From positions 156,313-220,312 of the forward strand of contig JAGRHC010000001.1 in NCBI GenBank assembly GCA_020445145.1: 64,000 nt of DNA, read 5' to 3'. The stretch is from Alphaproteobacteria bacterium (GTDB lineage: Bacteria; Pseudomonadota; Alphaproteobacteria; Micavibrionales; Micavibrionaceae). A model generated the notes under the pieces. That model saw only the letters and a program-made list of their open reading frames with translations. It was not told the DNA's origin and ran no database searches. This document shows positions 60,476-64,000 of the stretch, piece after piece (position 1 is the stretch's first letter; each line of letters starts with the position of its first letter). The translations under genes and the position numbers were made by a program.

Positions 60476-60501
60476 TTCGACTCGTGTCCCGACGAGGTTA
60501 C
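60476..60501 (-). promoter_or_regulatory. ECF sigma-F-type promoter of the bufferin operon
   Basis: On the minus strand GTAACC (60501-60496) and CGAA (60479-60476) are separated by exactly 16 bases, matching GTAACC-N16-CGAA, the consensus I recall for the Caulobacter heavy-metal-responsive ECF sigma factor SigF. The precursor ATG is 47 bases downstream. A regulatory link to a SigF/NrsF-like pair elsewhere in the genome is expected but not visible here. Confidence 0.75.
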
Positions 60502-60558
60502 AAAGTTTTTGATAAAAATCAAAATTTTGTCTTTCGGGTTTCTTTTGTATTCGACTTG

Positions 60559-61062
60559 CTAGCGAGGCATCGCAAATTGTCCGACGATATCCTGCGATCC
60601 TTTGCCATTACCGGATTGCCTCAGGAATGCGTTTTGCTCGTTCCCGCGCAGATCAAGCCCCATGATGACGCGGTCTCGTCCCCCTGTGTCTTTCATGATA
60701 ATCAGTGGAGATTCATTGCCCCCTAGCCCATCGAGCCGGAAGAGCAAGCGGAGCTGGCCGCGATTATCGTACAGGCCAAAAAAGGACAGGTTTTCCTCTC
60801 CTCTGCCGCCGGATTTGGAATAGATACCGTTCTGGATCCTCAGTTTTCCATCTTTGCCGTAGATGTTCTGAACGCTGTAGCCCTGCATGACGCAGCTTTC
60901 TACGCCGGATGTGTTGATGTTATCCGTTACCGCGTATAGACCGCCACACGCGTGACTGAACAAGGATGCGGCGGCGCTGGAAATCTGGAAGAGTGCGTTT
61001 ACAGCCATCCCGCCGATGAAGGCGATCAGGGCTAGTCCGATGCGTGCATTTTTTTTGTGCAT
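60559..61062 (-). CDS. membrane-anchored protein, unknown (paralog A)
   Basis: A 167-residue protein opening MHKKNARIGLALIAFIGGMAV, a signal anchor. The soluble part has KDGKLRIQNGIYSKSG, LYDNRGQLRLLFRL and GNESPLIIMKDTGGRDRVIMGLDL, which recur in the neighbouring gene. Start 61062 was chosen for the anchor; an earlier in-frame start adds basic sequence from the neighbour's 3' end. No family name is known to me. Same strand as, and upstream of, the bufferin operon, but that operon has its own promoter. Confidence 0.6.
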   Translation of the reverse strand: MHKKNARIGLALIAFIGGMAVNALFQISSAAASLFSHACGGLYAVTDNINTSGVESCVMQGYSVQNIYGKDGKLRIQNGIYSKSGGRGEENLSFFGLYDNRGQLRLLFRLDGLGGNESPLIIMKDTGGRDRVIMGLDLRGNEQNAFLRQSGNGKGSQDIVGQFAMPR

Positions 61063-61084
61063 TGTTTTTCTCCCGTCCTTAAGG

Positions 61085-61561
61085 CTAGTAGTTCCCGAAG
61101 ACGAGATTTTTGCGCCCAGAGGCATCAATCGCGGCCATGAACGGGTCTTGCGCGGGGCTGTTGAGATCAAGTCCAAAGACGAGACGGTCGCGGTGCTGGT
61201 TGTCCTTCATGATGATGACGGGCGATTCGTTTTTACCGGCGAGTCGGAGCAGCATTTTCAGATCGCCGTTATTGTCCGACATAGCGATCATAGGCAAACC
61301 GTCTTCGCCCGGCGCGTTGTAAAGCCCTTGCTGGAGGCGAATTTTTCCGTCTTTGGCGTAGAAGTTCTGGGCGGGGTAGCCGTTGTAGACGTATGCTTCT
61401 ATGCCCTTTTTGTTGTAGTCGTCGAACAACAAAAGATAGCTCGATTTCTTGAGTCCTTCCGCCAAGACCGGAGCGCTTGCCACAAGGATCATGTTCGAAA
61501 CGGCGCCGCCCAGCATGGCAAACACGGCGATGATCGTAAATTTTGCAAATTTTTTGCGCAT
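61085..61561 (-). CDS. membrane-anchored protein, unknown (paralog B)
   Basis: A 158-residue paralog of the gene 22 bases downstream. It has an N-terminal anchor (FTIIAVFAMLGGAVSNMILVASAPVLA), then KDGKIRLQQGLYNAPGEDG, DNNGDLKMLLRL and NESPVIIMKDNQHRDRLVFGLDLNSP. The shared core KDGK(I/L)R...NESP.IIMKD...RDR...GLDL defines the family. Copy B lacks the Cys (HACGG, ESCVM) of copy A. Likely a tandem duplication, cotranscribed. Function unknown; it may face the periplasm. Confidence 0.6.
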   Translation of the reverse strand: MRKKFAKFTIIAVFAMLGGAVSNMILVASAPVLAEGLKKSSYLLLFDDYNKKGIEAYVYNGYPAQNFYAKDGKIRLQQGLYNAPGEDGLPMIAMSDNNGDLKMLLRLAGKNESPVIIMKDNQHRDRLVFGLDLNSPAQDPFMAAIDASGRKNLVFGNY

Positions 61562-61626
61562 GGCAAGCCTCCCTCTTTTATAAAAAGCTTAGGGGAGGCT
61601 CAGCCTTGTGTCTACTGCCTGTTTTA

Positions 61627-61780
61627 TTAACCGGCGGCGCGGGAGGCCTTTTTGCGCTCGTGCGGGCAGAGGAATTTTTTGCGCAGGCGCAGGGATTTCG
61701 GGGTGACCTCCATCAACTCGTCCTCGTTGATGTAGGACATCATGTCCTCAAGGCTCATGAGGCGCGGGGGAATCACAATC
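61627..61780 (-). pseudogene. duplicated 3' end of typA
   Basis: The last ~47 codons of typA are repeated here: from [20 protein letters not shown] to [13 protein letters not shown] and stop, with an identical protein sequence to the intact gene end at 62322. The 136-bp segment (61637-61772) differs from 62332-62467 at about eight bases, all synonymous. Upstream the frame is fused to unrelated sequence (ILPREGIVI), so it is not an expressed gene by itself. Confidence 0.85.
61637..61772 (-). repeat. direct repeat of the typA 3' end, copy 1
   Basis: 136 bp that match 62332-62467 with about eight differences; 559 bp lie between the two copies and contain one small gene (61748-62224), whose last 25 bases run into this copy. 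Confidence 0.85.
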
Positions 61781-62224
61781 CCTTCCCTCGGCAAAATTTT
61801 TCGCATCCTGCAAATCGCGGCCAAAAGCCTCAGAAAAACCTAAACCTATTACCTTCCTCTCACCATTAAATTCTTCGGAAACGCTATTTATTTTGCATTT
61901 AATAAATTTGTAACCAGTCTCTCCAACGTCTTTAATGCCGCCGATCGACTTTCGAACGAAGGTTTCGCCTGTTGACTGGCCGTTTGGATGAGGGTCTTGT
62001 GCTGTATCATAGGCGCCCACAATAGCTCCAGCACCAACAAGACAACCGCAGGCAACGACCAGCTTGCGGACGGTATAGCCCACAGCGTGGCTGGCTTTTT
62101 CTTTAAAACCCGGCCCTTTCTTCTCAGGCACTGCGACAGGAGGAGGTTCATTTCGGCGGCGCATGCTATCATCCGCTTGTCGTTGCCGCTCCCTCATGTA
62201 TGCCGTGTCTCTATGTTCACCCAT
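61748..62224 (-). CDS. small membrane protein inserted between the typA copies
   Basis: A 158-residue protein with a polar, Arg/Gln-rich N-terminus (YMRERQRQADDSMRRRNEPPPVAVPEKKGPG), one membrane segment (LVVACGCLVGAGAIVGAY, about residues 55-72) and a soluble C-terminal part with GETGYKFIKCKINSVSEEFNGE. The last codons (SPAPHEP) are read from the duplicated typA DNA in another frame, so the native C-terminus may have been truncated by the rearrangement. A GGGGATGAAAC site precedes the ATG. No family was recognised. Confidence 0.55.
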   Translation of the reverse strand: MGEHRDTAYMRERQRQADDSMRRRNEPPPVAVPEKKGPGFKEKASHAVGYTVRKLVVACGCLVGAGAIVGAYDTAQDPHPNGQSTGETFVRKSIGGIKDVGETGYKFIKCKINSVSEEFNGERKVIGLGFSEAFGRDLQDAKNFAEGRDCDSPAPHEP

Positions 62225-62321
62225 GTTTCATCCCCAATCAGTACATCATTATCTAAAATAGTACTTAAATCATATAACTGAAGATTTACTATGTCAAATC
62301 ATAGTTTCTTCGGCACAGGTT

Positions 62322-64000
62322 TTACCCTGCTGCGCGGGAGGCCTTTTTGCGTTCATGCGGGCAGAGGAATTTTTTGCGCAGACGCAGGGACTTCGGTGTC
62401 ACTTCCATCAACTCGTCCTCGTTGATGTAGGACATCATGTCCTCAAGGCTCATGAGGCGCGGAGGAACGAGCGTGACCGCTTCGTCGGAGCCGCTGGCGC
62501 GCATGTTGGTCAGCTTTTTGCCCTTGAGGACGTTAACCTCGAGGTCGTTGTCGCGGCTGTGTTCGCCGACGATCATGCCTTGGTAGACCGGGGTCTGGTG
62601 GCCGATGAACATGCTGCCGCGATCTTGCAGACCGAAAATGGCGTAAGCGACAGCCGTGCCGGTTTCGGTGGAGATCAGCGCGCCGTGGTGGCGCTGCGGG
62701 ATGTCGCCTTTGTACGGCGCGTAGGAATGGAAGATGCGGTTGAGCACGCCTGTTCCGCGTGTATCGGTCAAGAAACGGCTTTGGTAGCCGATCAGGCCGC
62801 GGGAAGGCGCGAGGAAGACAAGGCGGGTTTTGCCGCCGGCGCTGGTGCGCATATCCTGCATTTCGGCCTTGCGGCGGTTCATCTGGTCGACGACGGCGGA
62901 GGAGTATTCTTCGTCCACGTCGATGGTGACTTCTTCGACAGGCTCTAACTTCTCACCATTCTCACTGGTCTGGAACAGAACTTTTGGCCGTGAGACGGAC
63001 AGTTCGAAGCCTTCGCGGCGCATGGTTTCGATCAGAACACCGAGTTGGAGTTCGCCGCGTCCGCCAATTTCGAAGGAGTCCTTGTTTTCGCTTTCCTTGA
63101 AGGTGATCGCGACATTGACTTCGGCTTCGGCCAGAAGGCGATCACGGATCATGGTGGAGGTGACTTTGCTCCCCTCTTTCCCGGCGAAGGGTGAGTCGTT
63201 GACCGCGATGGTGACCGACATGGTCGGTGGGTCGATCGGGGTTGAGGCGATCGGGGTTGTTACGGATGGCGCGCAGATTGTGTCCGCCACAGAGGTTTTA
63301 GCCAGACCAGCGATACAGATAATGTCGCCGGCGTGCACTTCGGTCACGGGCACGCGCTCGCCGCCCTTGAACATCAGGAGTTTGGACAGGCGACCATTTT
63401 CAACAAGGTTGCCGTCGAGGTCGATGGATTTCACCGTGTCGTTGACCTTTGCCGAGCCATGGACAACGCGGCCCGTCAGGCAGCGGCCCAGATACGGGTC
63501 GGAGTCCAGAAGCGTTGCCAGCATCGCGAAAGGCTTGCCTTCCTGTACATTTGGCGCGGGCACATGATCGAGCACGAGGTCCAGCAGCGGGTGCAGGTTT
63601 TCGCGCGGCTCGGAAAGATCACGCACGCACCAGCCGTCACGGCCAGAGGCGTAAAGTATGGGGAAGTCGAGCTGCGCGTCGTTGGCATCCAAAGAGACGA
63701 AAAGATCGAAAACTTCATCGACGACTTCTTCGGCTCTCGCATCGGGGCGGTCGATCTTGTTGATCAGGACCATCGGGCGCAGACCTTGCTTGAGGGCCTT
63801 ACCCAGAACGAATTTGGTTTGTGGCAGCGGGCCTTCGGCGGCGTCGATCAAGAGGATCACGCCGTCGGCCATGTGCAGGACACGCTCAACCTCACCGCCG
63901 AAATCGGCGTGGCCGGGGGTGTCGACGTTGTTGATGCGGGTGTCGTTCCAGACGAGCGACGTCACCTTGGCGAGGATGGTGATGCCGCGTTCGCGCTCGA
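62322..64000 (-). CDS. typA: GTP-binding protein TypA/BipA (start beyond window)
   Basis: The C-terminal ~559 residues of the ribosome-associated translational GTPase TypA/BipA; the frame is open to the window edge, where it reads [12 protein letters not shown] (switch I) before [19 protein letters not shown] (G3) and [12 protein letters not shown] (G4). Domains follow in the usual order: G domain, domain II, domains III and V, and the C-terminal domain ending [11 protein letters not shown]. The P-loop and start lie beyond base 64000. The 3' end of this gene is partly duplicated downstream. Confidence 0.95.
   Translation of the reverse strand, partial: ERERGITILAKVTSLVWNDTRINNVDTPGHADFGGEVERVLHMADGVILLIDAAEGPLPQTKFVLGKALKQGLRPMVLINKIDRPDARAEEVVDEVFDLFVSLDANDAQLDFPILYASGRDGWCVRDLSEPRENLHPLLDLVLDHVPAPNVQEGKPFAMLATLLDSDPYLGRCLTGRVVHGSAKVNDTVKSIDLDGNLVENGRLSKLLMFKGGERVPVTEVHAGDIICIAGLAKTSVADTICAPSVTTPIASTPIDPPTMSVTIAVNDSPFAGKEGSKVTSTMIRDRLLAEAEVNVAITFKESENKDSFEIGGRGELQLGVLIETMRREGFELSVSRPKVLFQTSENGEKLEPVEEVTIDVDEEYSSAVVDQMNRRKAEMQDMRTSAGGKTRLVFLAPSRGLIGYQSRFLTDTRGTGVLNRIFHSYAPYKGDIPQRHHGALISTETGTAVAYAIFGLQDRGSMFIGHQTPVYQGMIVGEHSRDNDLEVNVLKGKKLTNMRASGSDEAVTLVPPRLMSLEDMMSYINEDELMEVTPKSLRLRKKFLCPHERKKASRAAG
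62332..62467 (-). repeat. direct repeat of the typA 3' end, copy 2 (within intact typA)
   Basis: The corresponding segment inside the intact typA reading frame. All differences from copy 1 are silent. Confidence 0.85.

Noticed and set aside
61627..61824. The duplicated typA end as an independent small gene.
   Set aside because: Its start region is unrelated sequence and the rest is exactly the C-terminus of TypA; it is a fragment.

Overview
The window reads as a chromosome segment of a Gram-negative bacterium, most likely an alphaproteobacterium. The grounds are an outer-membrane gene set (TamA/TamB, RND efflux, CopB), a glutaryl-CoA dehydrogenase, a queCDEF set, a promoter matching the consensus I recall for Caulobacter ECF sigma-F (GTAACC-N16-CGAA), and moderately GC-rich coding sequence broken by AT-rich islands. 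A Micavibrio-like relative is possible, but I cannot show it from sequence alone. No rRNA, CRISPR array or replication origin was seen. One tRNA (Gly, CCC) is present.

Region by region. (1) 1-4.2 kb: end of a YceI gene, a pirin, a flavodoxin-fold reductase, and a copA-copB copper pair. (2) 4.2-5.5 kb: poorly coding DNA with a short hypothetical gene and an IS1595-type transposase remnant. (3) 5.5-10 kb: a fused alpha-beta 2-oxoacid dehydrogenase E1 translationally coupled to an acyltransferase-like protein, and a divergent glutaryl-CoA dehydrogenase, with a palindromic intergenic repeat between them. (4) 10.1-17.7 kb: an accessory region with tRNA-Gly, AT-rich orphan genes and a complete 2152-bp IS1-family element (perfect 23-bp ends, 8-bp target duplication) that carries three passenger genes. 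It ends in a tandem set of three short paralogs joined by two overlapping micro-ORFs to a 751-residue protein of unknown function. (5) 17.8-21.7 kb: a MoeB/rhodanese fusion, bioC with a BioH-like esterase, and a hypothetical protein. (6) 21.7-27.3 kb: queuosine-precursor operon queC-queD-queE-queF behind a preQ1-I riboswitch, then a structured RNA candidate, a KamA-family radical SAM protein and an aminotransferase. (7) 27.3-37.1 kb: RluA, LOG, CDF transporter, a cupredoxin/FTR1 iron-uptake pair with a Fur-box-like promoter, ZntB, an MscS-type channel, an FNT channel and an aldehyde dehydrogenase. (8) 37.2-49 kb: a shortened OMF-like lipoprotein diverging from an OMF-MFP-RND-tamA-tamB run. (9) 49-57.3 kb: SulP transporter, MTA phosphorylase, a LysM protein, an ALDH7-type dehydrogenase, an sRNA candidate and Uup. 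(10) 57.3-62.3 kb: small unknown genes, a bufferin-type copper RiPP locus (Cys-rich precursor plus a fused MNIO/DUF2063 protein), two paralogous membrane-anchored proteins, and a partial duplication of the 3' end of typA around one extra gene. (11) 62.3-64 kb: typA, cut by the window edge.

Metal handling is a recurring theme: CopA/CopB and the bufferin locus for copper, FTR1/cupredoxin for iron, CDF and ZntB for divalent cations. Lysine-type catabolism is hinted at by the KamA-like, aminotransferase, ALDH7 and glutaryl-CoA dehydrogenase genes, although they are dispersed. The strongest candidates for new biology are the bufferin-type operon with its fused enzyme and sigma-F-type promoter, the passenger-carrying IS1 element, the micro-ORF-coupled paralog array at 14.2-15.5 kb, and the structured RNA upstream of the KamA-like gene.
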